A stretch of DNA of 16,437 nucleotides. Origin: DAOSEK01 sp035363095 (GTDB taxonomy: Archaea; Nanobdellota; Nanobdellia; Woesearchaeales; UBA119). Below, piece by piece: positions 1 through 7,470 of the stretch. The translations under genes and the position numbers were made by a program. The first letter of the stretch is position 1. The number at the start of each line of letters is the position of its first letter. The notes beneath the pieces are model-generated. The model had not been told where the DNA came from, ran no database searches, and saw only the letters and a program-made list of their open reading frames with translations. The stretch spans positions 1-16,437 of the forward strand of contig DAOSEK010000022.1 of NCBI GenBank assembly GCA_035363095.1, read 5' to 3'.

Positions 1-33
1 TGTGCTTTTTTTCGAGTACTTGGGAGGAGTCAT
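1..33 (-). CDS. Possible N-terminus of a protein leaving the left edge
   Basis: Reading leftward, an ATG at 33-31 opens a frame of 11 codons (MTPPKYSKKST) that runs off the edge without a stop. It begins 21 bp after the stop of the radical SAM gene, so it could be the next gene of the same transcript. There is no convincing Shine-Dalgarno in front of it and too little sequence to recognise a family. It may be chance. Confidence 0.2.
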   Translation of the reverse strand, partial: MTPPKYSKKST

Positions 34-54
34 TTTTCTATCGGAGATACTGTT

Positions 55-1635
55 TTATTTAGTAACTTCTCCTACAAGACTTCTTAACATATAATCTACT
101 ACCAAAAAATCATATTTCTTTCCAATTTCTACCTTTTCTTTAGTTCCAACAATGATGGGATACGTTCCAAACTGCCTACCAAAATAGTTATTTCCATCCC
201 TTTTCTCAATTAGAACATCCCTTAAAATTGTTCCTTTTGGAAAAACCCTTTGAAGCATAGGGTTATCAATTTCAACCCGCACTTTTCTTTTCCAGGAATA
301 ATAGTACTTCCTATTTTTCCTAAGATATTTATTCTTACATTCCTCATAGAGCATAGTCCTTGGATAGGGCACAACCTCTCTAATATTTATTCTTCTTAAC
401 AAAAGCCCAGACTCTAAAATCTCTTTTAAAAACTCATAATTATAATCAAGCGCTTCCTTATTTTCATGTATCAGACCTAGCAAAATATTAATCCCTGGTA
501 AAAATAAAGGAGCTCCATTCTTCCCAACACCCGAGCCGTATTTGTTAATTATCTTAATTGCTTTTAAACAAAGCTCTTTAGTAATTCCAAGATTATTTCT
601 CAAGATAACCTCTGGATGTACAGATTCCACACCAAACGCAGCAACATTTCCCGCAGTACAATATTTACAAACTGCCTTTGTAATCTCAACACCCTTATCT
701 GTTGCAACAAAAATAGGGTTCGCATTATCAATGTGTAGTGTCTTAAGCCCTAAAGATGCAGATTCTTTCAAAAGAAAATTAATTGCCAAAACATCCATGT
801 TCTTATAAGAATAAAAACAGGACTGCTTTCCTATCCTAAAATGGTTTGCTCCAGCTTTATTTAAGAGCTTAATCTCCTCTAAAATCGCCCTTTCATCCCT
901 ATACTCAAGAGTAGGATTTTTAATCTTTTCAGTACAAAAAGAGCAAGCCTTAGCCTTAGCACAGCCCCTATAGCTCTCAATCTCAAAAATCGTTTCCCAA
1001 GGAATTTGCTCAACTATCCTAAAAGAATATTTAACACATTTTTCAATCAAAGAATACTTGCTCTTTTTTCCAACAATCACCTTCTTTAACAACTCTTTAG
1101 ACTGAGCCCTATCAACAGCTTCGCAAAGCGCCTCATAATCCTCATCAGTAATTATACAATCAAAACTCTCCTCAATCTCTCTTAAAAGCGCTGGGCTAAT
1201 AAGCTTTCCACCTTGCATACCTGAACCAAAGCCAAATCCTGAAGGTCCAAACAAAATTCTTTTAGCCTCATAACCTTTAGTCAAATCAACAGCTTCTTTA
1301 ATACTTCCAGGATACGCTCTCAAATATTTTCCAGGAGTTAAAATTCCTTGTATAATAACAAAAACATCAGCTTTCAAAAGCAACTCTTCAACCTCACTTG
1401 CACTTTTTGTTAGATTATACCTTTTAATATCCGTAACAACAGACCCCTTTAAAGTGCCTTTTGAAAGATTTCTCAAATCATCAACAGTAAGGTAACTAAC
1501 TACTCTTTTCTTTCCAAAAAAAGAGAGCGCGCCATAGGCATATCTTTGATAAGTCCCAACATATGGAGGCACACTAAGGCCTGATGGCTCATCAGTATAA
1601 AAATCCAAAATACATACCCTTACATATCTATCCAT
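55..1635 (-). CDS. Radical SAM protein with C-terminal TRAM-like domain
   Basis: Probable radical SAM enzyme of unknown substrate, cytoplasmic. With the ATG at 1635 it has 526 residues. The N-terminal ~190 residues open with a VCILDFYTDEPSGLSVPPY stretch and resemble the degenerate B12-binding-like region of several archaeal radical SAM proteins. The cluster motif is C225-x5-C231-x2-C234 (CAKAKACSFC), an unusual spacing instead of the usual CX3CX2C. The core is followed by GxE-like and GINILLGL segments. The last ~65 residues, from about FPKGTILRDV, look like a TRAM domain, which in tRNA-modifying methylthiotransferases binds RNA. A TTG 21 bp further upstream is in frame but lies inside the TATA box, so ATG 1635 is preferred. 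Family membership is confident. A role in tRNA or another RNA modification is only an inference from the TRAM-like tail. Confidence 0.85.
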   Translation of the reverse strand: MDRYVRVCILDFYTDEPSGLSVPPYVGTYQRYAYGALSFFGKKRVVSYLTVDDLRNLSKGTLKGSVVTDIKRYNLTKSASEVEELLLKADVFVIIQGILTPGKYLRAYPGSIKEAVDLTKGYEAKRILFGPSGFGFGSGMQGGKLISPALLREIEESFDCIITDEDYEALCEAVDRAQSKELLKKVIVGKKSKYSLIEKCVKYSFRIVEQIPWETIFEIESYRGCAKAKACSFCTEKIKNPTLEYRDERAILEEIKLLNKAGANHFRIGKQSCFYSYKNMDVLAINFLLKESASLGLKTLHIDNANPIFVATDKGVEITKAVCKYCTAGNVAAFGVESVHPEVILRNNLGITKELCLKAIKIINKYGSGVGKNGAPLFLPGINILLGLIHENKEALDYNYEFLKEILESGLLLRRINIREVVPYPRTMLYEECKNKYLRKNRKYYYSWKRKVRVEIDNPMLQRVFPKGTILRDVLIEKRDGNNYFGRQFGTYPIIVGTKEKVEIGKKYDFLVVDYMLRSLVGEVTK

Positions 1636-1654
1636 ATCAAGAATTATTCCACGC

Positions 1655-1663
1655 AAATATAAA
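1655..1663 (-). promoter_or_regulatory. TATA box of the radical SAM gene
   Basis: Read leftward the site is TTTATATTT. Its centre lies about 24 bp before the A of ATG 1635, so transcription should start at or next to the start codon (leaderless mRNA). This is the reason for rejecting the in-frame TTG at 1656. Confidence 0.5.
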
Positions 1664-1906
1664 AATCATTCTATTATCCTCTTTAAAAAACAAATCTGCT
1701 CTTAAAGTCACCATGTGAAAACCATCTCTTTAGTATTTCCAAACACCAAAACCTTTTTATACCTTCCAAAACACGTCAATTCATGAAGTTAGTTTTCAAA
1801 ACATTTATCTACTTTGTATTTAATTAGATCAACTAAAAGATTTAGTACGCAAATACATATCAAGTAAAAAAAATTATACATATAAACCACAGTCTGAGTG
1901 ATACAA
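1657..1906. other. Divergent spacer between radical SAM gene and por operon
   Basis: This 250-bp region separates two divergent genes. It holds TTTTTATA at 1754-1761, which reads as TATAAAAA on the other strand and could serve either direction. On the + strand an ATG at 1783 lies about 25 bp downstream of it and opens a 14-codon frame to 1827. A 6-bp palindrome, ACTAAA-AGA-TTTAGT, sits at 1832-1846, about 33 bp before the porG TATA box, and is a candidate operator. No longer gene is visible. Confidence 0.4.
1879..1886 (+). promoter_or_regulatory. TATA box of the por operon
   Basis: CATATAAA is centred about 24-25 bp before the ATG at 1907, so the por mRNA is probably leaderless. The GAGTGA at 1896-1901 resembles a Shine-Dalgarno, but under this geometry it would be upstream of the transcript. 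Confidence 0.5.
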
Positions 1907-2458
1907 ATGCCAAGCTACGAAATAAGATTCCATGGAAGAGGAGGACAAGGAGCAAAGAGTGCAGCCCAATTCTTAGTAGAAGCAGCGCTTTTAGAAGGAA
2001 AATACATCCAAGCCTTTCCCGAGTATGGCCCTGAAAGAAGTGGAGCGCCCGTTTGTGCATTCTCAAGAATATCAGATGAACCAATAGAAACCCATCAGCC
2101 TATTCTTTCACCTGATTACATCATTGTAATAGACGAAACCTTAATATCTGAAAAGAGCGTTTTATTAGGGGCTTCTCAAAAGACCACTCTCTTAGTTAAT
2201 TCAAAAACAGACCCAAATACACTAAAAAAGGAGATAGGTTTTCAAGGCAAAATATATTCAATTGATGCATCAAGCCCTGCATTAAAATACCTAGGAAAAA
2301 ACCAAGCAAACACAGCAATGCTTTCTGCACTTGTAAAAATAACAGGAATGGTTGACATGCAAAATGTAAAAAAAATCGTTTACGATGCATACGCCAAAAA
2401 ATCAGAAAAGATTGCCCAGGCAAACGTAATGGTAATTGAAGCTATTGAGACAATATAG
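1907..2458 (+). CDS. porG: 2-oxoacid:ferredoxin oxidoreductase gamma subunit
   Basis: Gamma subunit of the CoA-dependent pyruvate (or other 2-oxoacid):ferredoxin oxidoreductase, 183 residues from ATG 1907 and of normal length for the family. The N-terminus carries the conserved HGRGGQGAKSA loop (residues 9-19) and then the FPEYGPERSGAPVCAF segment typical of PorG, which contributes to CoA binding. It is the first gene of porGDAB. A GTG at 1898 would add three residues, but the TATA box distance favours 1907. The substrate cannot be read from this subunit. Pyruvate is favoured because pta-ackA is nearby. Confidence 0.93.
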   Translation: MPSYEIRFHGRGGQGAKSAAQFLVEAALLEGKYIQAFPEYGPERSGAPVCAFSRISDEPIETHQPILSPDYIIVIDETLISEKSVLLGASQKTTLLVNSKTDPNTLKKEIGFQGKIYSIDASSPALKYLGKNQANTAMLSALVKITGMVDMQNVKKIVYDAYAKKSEKIAQANVMVIEAIETI

Positions 2459-2515
2459 CACAACAAATATCAAATAATCAATATAAACAATCTAAAAAAG
2501 TCAAAGGGATTAAAA

Positions 2516-2854
2516 ATGCTTAACAAAAAAAAGAAATGGGAGCAAATACCAATTGGTGGCATGATTACTGAGCAAAAAACTGCTCTTAAAAACAAGACTG
2601 GAACTTGGAGGTCATTTCGCCCAATATTTGATAAGGACAAATGCATACATTGTATGCAATGCGTATTTTACTGTCCTGAAAATTGCATAAAAGTATCAAC
2701 CGAAGGTAAAAAAAGGCAAGAAACAGACCTTGACTATTGTAAGGGTTGTGGAATATGTGCAAATGTATGTCCTGTCAATGCAATAACAATGGTTGAAGAA
2801 GGAAAAGAAACTAAAAGCGAAGCGAGCAATAGCTCTGCTACACCAAAAAAATAG
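2516..2854 (+). CDS. porD: 2-oxoacid:ferredoxin oxidoreductase delta (ferredoxin) subunit
   Basis: Delta subunit with two [4Fe-4S] clusters that carries electrons from the thiamine site towards free ferredoxin. It has 112 residues. Cluster motif one is C43-x2-C46-x2-C49-x3-C53-P and motif two is C75-x2-C78-x2-C81-x3-C85-P. An extra Cys57 lies close to the first motif. The N-terminus (GGMITEQKTALKNKTGTWRS) is the usual PorD/VorD lead-in. The C-terminal ~15 residues are a low-complexity Lys/Ser/Ala tail. GGGA at 2506-2509 is its ribosome binding site. It lies 57 bp after porG and 24 bp before porA in the same operon. Confidence 0.95.
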   Translation: MLNKKKKWEQIPIGGMITEQKTALKNKTGTWRSFRPIFDKDKCIHCMQCVFYCPENCIKVSTEGKKRQETDLDYCKGCGICANVCPVNAITMVEEGKETKSEASNSSATPKK

Positions 2855-2878
2855 ATATATCTTAAAGGTGAAAAATAA

Positions 2879-4072
2879 ATGGAAAATAAATTCATAAATC
2901 CAAAATTCTCAAAAAACTACAAAGGCACATTTGCATTAACAGGAGCTTATGCAGTCGCAGAAGCGATGCGCCAGATAGAGCCAGATGTAGTAGCGGCCTA
3001 TCCAATCACACCCCAAACGCCAATAGTTGAAAAGTTCTCACAATACGTTGCAGATGGCAAGGTTTCAACAGAGATGATATTAGTAGAATCAGAACATTCA
3101 GCAATGAGTGCAGTTGTTGGCGCCTCATCAGCAGGTGCAAGGGCAATGACCGCAACATCTTCTGTAGGCCTTGCACTAATGTTTGAAGTGGTAAACGCCG
3201 CATCAGGTCTAAGACTTCCAATAGTTATGCCAGTAGTAAATAGAGCACTCTCTGCACCAATCAACATCCATTGCGACCATTCAGACACAATGGCTTGCAG
3301 GGATTCTGGATGGATCCAGATATATAGCGAATCTGCTCAAGAAGCATATGAAAACACCTTGCTTGCCACAAGATTATCAGAACATCCTGATGTGATGCTT
3401 CCTTCAATGGTATGTCAAGATGGGTTTATCACAAGCCATTCAGTAGAAGTTGTAAATATATTAAATGATGATGTAGTAACGCGTTTTGTAGGTGAATATA
3501 AGCCTCAACAGTCTCTTTTATTCTCCAAAAATCCAATAACAATTGGTGCACTCCAATTAACGGACTCATTCTTTGAAACCAAAAGACAACAAGTAAAAGG
3601 CATGGAAAACTTCTTTAAGGTTTACCCAAAGATTGCAGATGAGTTAACCTCAATCACAGGCAACAAATATCCCTTTATCGAGCCTTACGCACTTGACAAT
3701 GCCCAGTGCGCTTTAGTCGCCTTAAACTCTTCAGCAGGAACAATTCGTTTTGTAGTAAAAAGGCTAAGGGCAAAAGGATTAAAAGTGGGGATGCTTAAAA
3801 TAAAGCTCTTTAGACCCTTTCCATATGAAGATGTTGAAAAAGCATTATCTAATGTAGCAAAAATCGCAGTCTTAGACAGGGCTTTATCATTTGGTGCAAA
3901 TGCTCCCTTATTTTCAGAAATAAAGAATTGCGTTCCAAAAAATAATCTATATAGCTTTGTATATGGGTTAGGTGGAAGAGAGCTTTTAGAAAGCCACATT
4001 GAAGAGCTCTTTAACGATTTACTTTCAAGTAAGGAAATTATCGGACAAAATTATCTGGGGTTAAAAGAATAA
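2879..4072 (+). CDS. porA: 2-oxoacid:ferredoxin oxidoreductase alpha subunit
   Basis: Alpha subunit, 397 residues, the usual length of archaeal PorA/VorA. The AYPITPQTPIVE motif near residue 40 and the ESEHSAMSAVVGASSAGAR segment near residue 81 belong to the pyrimidine-binding thiamine diphosphate domain. The C-terminal ~130 residues form the transketolase-C-like domain (KLFRPFPYEDVEKAL region). AAGGTGA at 2865-2871 is a strong ribosome binding site for the ATG at 2879. With PorB it forms the active site that splits the 2-oxoacid and forms acyl-CoA plus CO2. Subunit sizes alone do not separate pyruvate from branched-chain 2-oxoacid enzymes. Confidence 0.95.
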   Translation: MENKFINPKFSKNYKGTFALTGAYAVAEAMRQIEPDVVAAYPITPQTPIVEKFSQYVADGKVSTEMILVESEHSAMSAVVGASSAGARAMTATSSVGLALMFEVVNAASGLRLPIVMPVVNRALSAPINIHCDHSDTMACRDSGWIQIYSESAQEAYENTLLATRLSEHPDVMLPSMVCQDGFITSHSVEVVNILNDDVVTRFVGEYKPQQSLLFSKNPITIGALQLTDSFFETKRQQVKGMENFFKVYPKIADELTSITGNKYPFIEPYALDNAQCALVALNSSAGTIRFVVKRLRAKGLKVGMLKIKLFRPFPYEDVEKALSNVAKIAVLDRALSFGANAPLFSEIKNCVPKNNLYSFVYGLGGRELLESHIEELFNDLLSSKEIIGQNYLGLKE

Positions 4073-4116
4073 ATAAAATAGATAATACATAAAATTTTGA
4101 AAAAGGGTGTTTTATA

Positions 4117-5040
4117 ATGAACTTATCAGAGTACGCATCAAAAAAGATAGGGTTTATACAAGGACATAGAAGCTGTTCAGGCTGTGGGATGCCTATCGTC
4201 GCAAGAAGTGTAATGGCTCAAGTTGCAGATGGAAAAGTAGTTGTTTCAAACGCAACAGGCTGTATGGAAGTAACATCAACAATCTATCCACAATCCTCTT
4301 GGGATGTGCCATACATTCATAACACCTTTGAAAATGCAGCTGCAACAATATCAGGTGCTGAAACTGCATTTAGGGCACTTTTCAAAAAAGGCAAAATAAA
4401 AGAGAATTACAAATTTATTGCCTTTGGTGGAGATGGGGGAACATATGACATAGGGCTTCAAAGCCTTTCAGGTGCCCTTGAAAGAGGGCATGATTTTACC
4501 TATGTTTGCTATGATAATCAAGGGTATATGAACACAGGTGGCCAAAGAAGTGGCTCAACCCCGATGGGAGCTAATACATCAACAGCTCCTGCGGGAAAAA
4601 TCAAGAAAGGAAAAGCCGAATGGAGAAAAGACTTAGTTCAAATCTGCGCAGCACATAACATTCCTTATGTCGCTCAAGCATCAGTATCTAATTGGGCAGA
4701 CCTTTTAAACAAAGCAAAAAAAGCGGTTGAAACAAAAGGGCCTGCAGTATTAGTTGTGCTTTCACCTTGCGTATTCCTTTGGAAAATAGAGCCTTCAAAA
4801 ACAATAGAAGTTGGAAGGCTTGCCTACGAAACATGTTTTTGGCCTTTATATGAAATCGAAAACGGCGAGTACAAGTTGAGTTATGATCCTAAAGATAAGA
4901 AAAAACCAATTGAAGAATTCTTCAAGCTTCAAGGAAGATTTAAACACTTGCTTTTACCTGAAAATGCAGAGCTTCTAAAAGAGATTCAAAATCACATTGA
5001 TAAAGATTGGGAAAGGCTAAAAAAACTAAGTGGGCAGTAA
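4117..5040 (+). CDS. porB: 2-oxoacid:ferredoxin oxidoreductase beta subunit
   Basis: Beta subunit, 307 residues, binding the thiamine diphosphate phosphates through Mg2+ (GGDGGTYDIG at 104-113 with N134 in YDNQGYMNTGGQRS). It also holds the proximal [4Fe-4S] cluster, whose likely ligands are C20 and C23 (CSGCGMP), C49 (TGCME) and C218 (LSPCVF), the pattern known from pyruvate:ferredoxin oxidoreductase. Nothing is missing. It is the last gene of porGDAB and starts 44 bp after porA. It is followed by a convergent membrane-protein gene, and I see no strong T-tract terminator on this strand after it. Confidence 0.95.
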   Translation: MNLSEYASKKIGFIQGHRSCSGCGMPIVARSVMAQVADGKVVVSNATGCMEVTSTIYPQSSWDVPYIHNTFENAAATISGAETAFRALFKKGKIKENYKFIAFGGDGGTYDIGLQSLSGALERGHDFTYVCYDNQGYMNTGGQRSGSTPMGANTSTAPAGKIKKGKAEWRKDLVQICAAHNIPYVAQASVSNWADLLNKAKKAVETKGPAVLVVLSPCVFLWKIEPSKTIEVGRLAYETCFWPLYEIENGEYKLSYDPKDKKKPIEEFFKLQGRFKHLLLPENAELLKEIQNHIDKDWERLKKLSGQ

Positions 5041-5153
5041 AAGGCAAATTCTAAAATAAGTTATTCTCTCGGATCGTTTATTGTGTGATTATCAATACTT
5101 TAAATCAATTCCCAACTCTCCAATTTAATAATAAATAAGAATAGTAAGAAAAT

Positions 5154-5162
5154 AAAAAAAAA
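5154..5162 (-). terminator. T-tract terminator of the Yip1-like gene
   Basis: Directly after the stop codon at 5165-5163 the leftward strand reads nine T in a row, followed by further T-rich sequence. Archaeal RNA polymerase terminates on such T runs without needing a hairpin. Confidence 0.5.
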
Positions 5163-5693
5163 CTAAGGTACTCTTGAGGGCATCATTGCTGATGGATTTA
5201 AAACCGAAAAATACCCAATTGCTAAAATCATTAATATCACCGATATTATAAGCGGGAGTAATCCTAATATAATTGCCTTCACTTTAGATAATTTATGTAC
5301 CTTGTGCAAGATAAAAATGTTTAGTGCCATAAACCAAAGCCCTGCAATAAATTGCAAAAACATACCTATAAATGGAATGAAAGTAAACCAATAAATTATA
5401 AAAGCATTACTTAAAGACCTAAAATATTGAGTGCCTGTAGCTTTTCCACCCAGGATTAACTTGGCAATCATATGAAATATTGAATACCCGACAAACAGTC
5501 CGATTATTAAATAAATGGGCATATACAACAATCCAGTAAGGTTTAGTTGTGATATCCCAATTGCAATTCCGGCAATAATTATTGTTAGAAATCCATAAGC
5601 TGTTGCTTTCTTGCTATTAGAAATCTCAATCAAGGGTTTCTCTTTAAAAAACAATATTCCAAACGAATTTTTTATATTTTCTTTAAATGACAT
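5163..5693 (-). CDS. Yip1-like polytopic membrane protein
   Basis: Integral membrane protein of 176 residues with about five hydrophobic segments (roughly 31-49, 54-79, 97-115, 116-130 and 138-162) after a short cytoplasmic N-terminus (MSFKENIKNSFGILFFKEKP). The layout, the N-terminal FFKEKP lead-in and the YFRSLSNAF stretch before the fourth segment resemble the Yip1/DUF1282 fold family of prokaryotes, whose function is not known. The start is fixed by a perfect GGAGG (5706-5702) eight bases before ATG 5693. An ATG eight codons upstream lacks this signal. It stands alone, convergent with porB. The promoter carries unusual repeats (see 5705-5747). Confidence 0.65.
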   Translation of the reverse strand: MSFKENIKNSFGILFFKEKPLIEISNSKKATAYGFLTIIIAGIAIGISQLNLTGLLYMPIYLIIGLFVGYSIFHMIAKLILGGKATGTQYFRSLSNAFIIYWFTFIPFIGMFLQFIAGLWFMALNIFILHKVHKLSKVKAIILGLLPLIISVILMILAIGYFSVLNPSAMMPSRVP

Positions 5694-5704
5694 TTGTTTC
5701 GCCT

Positions 5705-5732
5705 CCAAAGTATTCACACCAAAGTATTCACA
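5705..5732. repeat. Perfect 14-bp tandem duplication in a promoter/leader
   Basis: CCAAAGTATTCACA occurs twice in direct succession (5705-5718 and 5719-5732) without a mismatch. It lies between the ribosome binding site and the TATA box of the Yip1-like gene, so it covers the predicted transcription start and leader. It may be a recent slippage duplication or a paired protein-binding site. Confidence 0.85.
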
Positions 5733-5747
5733 GTATTTAAATCTGTG
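5729..5747. promoter_or_regulatory. TATA box enclosed in an inverted repeat (candidate operator)
   Basis: CACAG (5729-5733) and CTGTG (5743-5747) flank ATTTAAAT (5735-5742). The AT-rich core is in the right place to be the TATA box of the leftward Yip1-like gene, giving a start near 5712 and a leader of about 19 nt that contains GGAGG. A repressor on this dyad would block TBP. Operator function is inferred. Confidence 0.45.
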
Positions 5748-5835
5748 GATTTATATTAATAAATGTATCCATATAAAAATAAATGCTAACTATTTAAACA
5801 AATTGAAATAACAAAGTAAATCTAACAGACTTATA

Positions 5836-6582
5836 TTATTCTATTAACAAATCCTTTAGGGGAGAGAAAGTATTTTTCTTTTCAACAATCTCTTCATAGT
5901 ATTGTTTGTTTTTCCAATATACTCGATAAGCATTAGCTTTTTTATTAGATGTAATTATTCTATATTCATTATCTATAATTTCAATAGCACTACAACTATC
6001 AAATGCTAAACCTATTTCGTTTGTTCTTTCCATCATTTTTTTTAAATCAGATTTTCTATTTAAGTGATCATTATAATGGGGGCAGTATAATGCCTGAACT
6101 AAATCCAAACCTTTAATTCTGATAAAACCTTTTTTAGGATTAGTATTTTTTCGCGAATCCGAGCATCCATATCTAAACCAACAAATTGCGCCTGCACTTA
6201 ATCCTGATAATACAATATCTTTTTTTGTAGCCTTTAAAAGAACTCTATCAAGTCCATATTTTCTCCAAGATTTCAGCATTTTTAGTGTATTTCCTCCACC
6301 GACATAAATAATATCATGACCTAAAACAGTCTTCTCTAACTCCTTTGTGCTAAACCTGACATCATTTAAATATAATGGAGACATTTTACATCCGAGCCTT
6401 CTAAAGATTTTTTGCATTTGGTTAAAATAACTTTCTTGAAATGGGCTTATAGGGGGAATAAACAAAACTTCAGGGTGTTTCTTACCTGAAAGTTTAACTA
6501 TCTCCTCATCAATTTGCTTAGTTTCATATTTAGTGCCAGATCTTCCGTTTTCCCCACCGCCTATCGCAATAATCTTAACCAT
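5836..6582 (-). CDS. Peptidase E family (S51) serine peptidase-like protein
   Basis: Member of the S51 family (alpha-aspartyl dipeptidase / cyanophycinase type), cytoplasmic, 248 residues. Seen in order: N-terminal KIIAIGGGENG, GGGNT at 95-99, the nucleophile loop G127-L-S129-A-G-A (the GxSAGA signature of the family), a YCPHYND segment with candidate catalytic His169, and the LAFDSCSAIEI segment. The family cleaves Asp-X dipeptides or cyanophycin, and the actual substrate here is open. The GTG at 6591 would add three residues, but the TATA box at 6606-6613 is 27 bp from ATG 6582, so a leaderless start there is preferred. It is a single gene, divergent from the orphan at 6907. Confidence 0.85.
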   Translation of the reverse strand: MVKIIAIGGGENGRSGTKYETKQIDEEIVKLSGKKHPEVLFIPPISPFQESYFNQMQKIFRRLGCKMSPLYLNDVRFSTKELEKTVLGHDIIYVGGGNTLKMLKSWRKYGLDRVLLKATKKDIVLSGLSAGAICWFRYGCSDSRKNTNPKKGFIRIKGLDLVQALYCPHYNDHLNRKSDLKKMMERTNEIGLAFDSCSAIEIIDNEYRIITSNKKANAYRVYWKNKQYYEEIVEKKNTFSPLKDLLIE

Positions 6583-6605
6583 ATAGTACACTTAGAAAAT
6601 ATTGC

Positions 6606-6613
6606 TATATAAA
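6606..6613 (-). promoter_or_regulatory. TATA box of the S51 peptidase gene
   Basis: Read leftward it is TTTATATA, the archaeal consensus. Its centre is about 27 bp before the A of ATG 6582, with no Shine-Dalgarno in between, which points to a leaderless transcript. Confidence 0.6.
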
Positions 6614-6862
6614 CATTTTGTAGGGGAAATAACTATTGCTTCTTTTTTGAAACTAAAAGAAATTTATTAACCCTATAAAAATATAACAAACAAAATCACA
6701 CAAACTTTATATAATTAAATGAAATATAGTTTATTGAAAATGAGTATAGTTTAGAATGCATAAGTCAAACAAATGATTGGAAGGTGACACTACACTATCT
6801 AATCCATAAACATTGTTTAAAATAAGTTAGTAAATAAAAGCCACAATACAAAAGTAACAACG

Positions 6863-6870
6863 TATATTTA
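6863..6870 (+). promoter_or_regulatory. TATA box and ribosome binding site of the orphan gene
   Basis: TATATTTA at 6863-6870 should start transcription near 6893. The short leader then carries AGGGAGT (6894-6900), six bases before ATG 6907. This transcript therefore has a leader, unlike its neighbour. Confidence 0.45.
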
Positions 6871-6906
6871 AGCTCTGAAATAGATGTATGAATAGGGAGT
6901 TGTAAA

Positions 6907-7386
6907 ATGAAAAATACTAATGAAAAAGACCAGATTGTTAAACTAAAAGATGCTTTTGAAAAATGGAAAAACGAAAGAAAATTTAGGTCATCTTTTGAAG
7001 AGTTAGATGAAATATTTTTCATTACCGATTACATCCTAGCTTCTGGCTTCATAAGTCCTAAAATAAATCGGATGATTTGTGGCAGGCTTAGAGATACACT
7101 GAATGGTTGGGTTCAGCAAATACATTATTGGATAATACCTGCCCCTTATTCAATAGTTAGTACGTCTGAAAGCCATTTATTTGATGAAAAAGAAAAACAA
7201 GAATTAAAACTAATCCTTAAGGATTTTATGTCAATTGTTTCTTTAAATGTTGAGGTAGGATTAACAAAAGATCCACAAAAAGAAGCAGAGTATGTTGATA
7301 ATGCTTTAGATATGTGGCGCAAACACTTGCCTTCTTTAATCAAATTCTCAAAAAAAGTAAGAGTCTCTTGGCAGGAAGACAATTGA
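6907..7386 (+). CDS. Hypothetical soluble helical protein
   Basis: I do not recognise this 159-residue protein. It has no signal peptide, no membrane segment and no cysteine or histidine cluster. Its composition is Lys/Glu-rich with many predicted helices, and a central stretch (ICGRLRDTLNGWVQQIHYWI, about 58-77) is the most hydrophobic part. The C-terminal half contains several aromatic-charged stretches ending in KVRVSWQEDN. A ribosome binding site (AGGGAGT) six bases before the ATG and a well-placed TATA box support it as a real gene. It is a single gene, convergent with ackA, and no neighbour hints at its function. Confidence 0.7.
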   Translation: MKNTNEKDQIVKLKDAFEKWKNERKFRSSFEELDEIFFITDYILASGFISPKINRMICGRLRDTLNGWVQQIHYWIIPAPYSIVSTSESHLFDEKEKQELKLILKDFMSIVSLNVEVGLTKDPQKEAEYVDNALDMWRKHLPSLIKFSKKVRVSWQEDN

Positions 7387-7470
7387 AAGATAGCCAACCC
7401 CCTTAGAACTAAGAACAAATACTAATTTTCCTTAAAACATCGATCAATTAATTATGGAAAACTAACATTC

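Larger units (their letters stand above)
6592..6906. other. Divergent spacer, S51 peptidase / orphan gene
   Basis: This 315-bp AT-rich spacer contains the two promoters annotated separately. A third TATA-like element, TTTATATAA, lies near 6704 on the + strand. Two copies of TATAGTTTA stand 20 bp apart (6725-6733 and 6745-6753). The + strand ORFs here are under 15 codons and unconvincing. No RNA gene is recognised. Confidence 0.4.

Noticed and set aside
2998..3288. Leftward frame of 96 codons inside porA
   Set aside because: It is antisense to conserved PorA motifs and has no family resemblance or ribosome binding site.
6725..6753. Two TATAGTTTA copies 20 bp apart
   Set aside because: Nine AT-rich bases repeat easily by chance in this composition, and there is no gene start at a matching distance.
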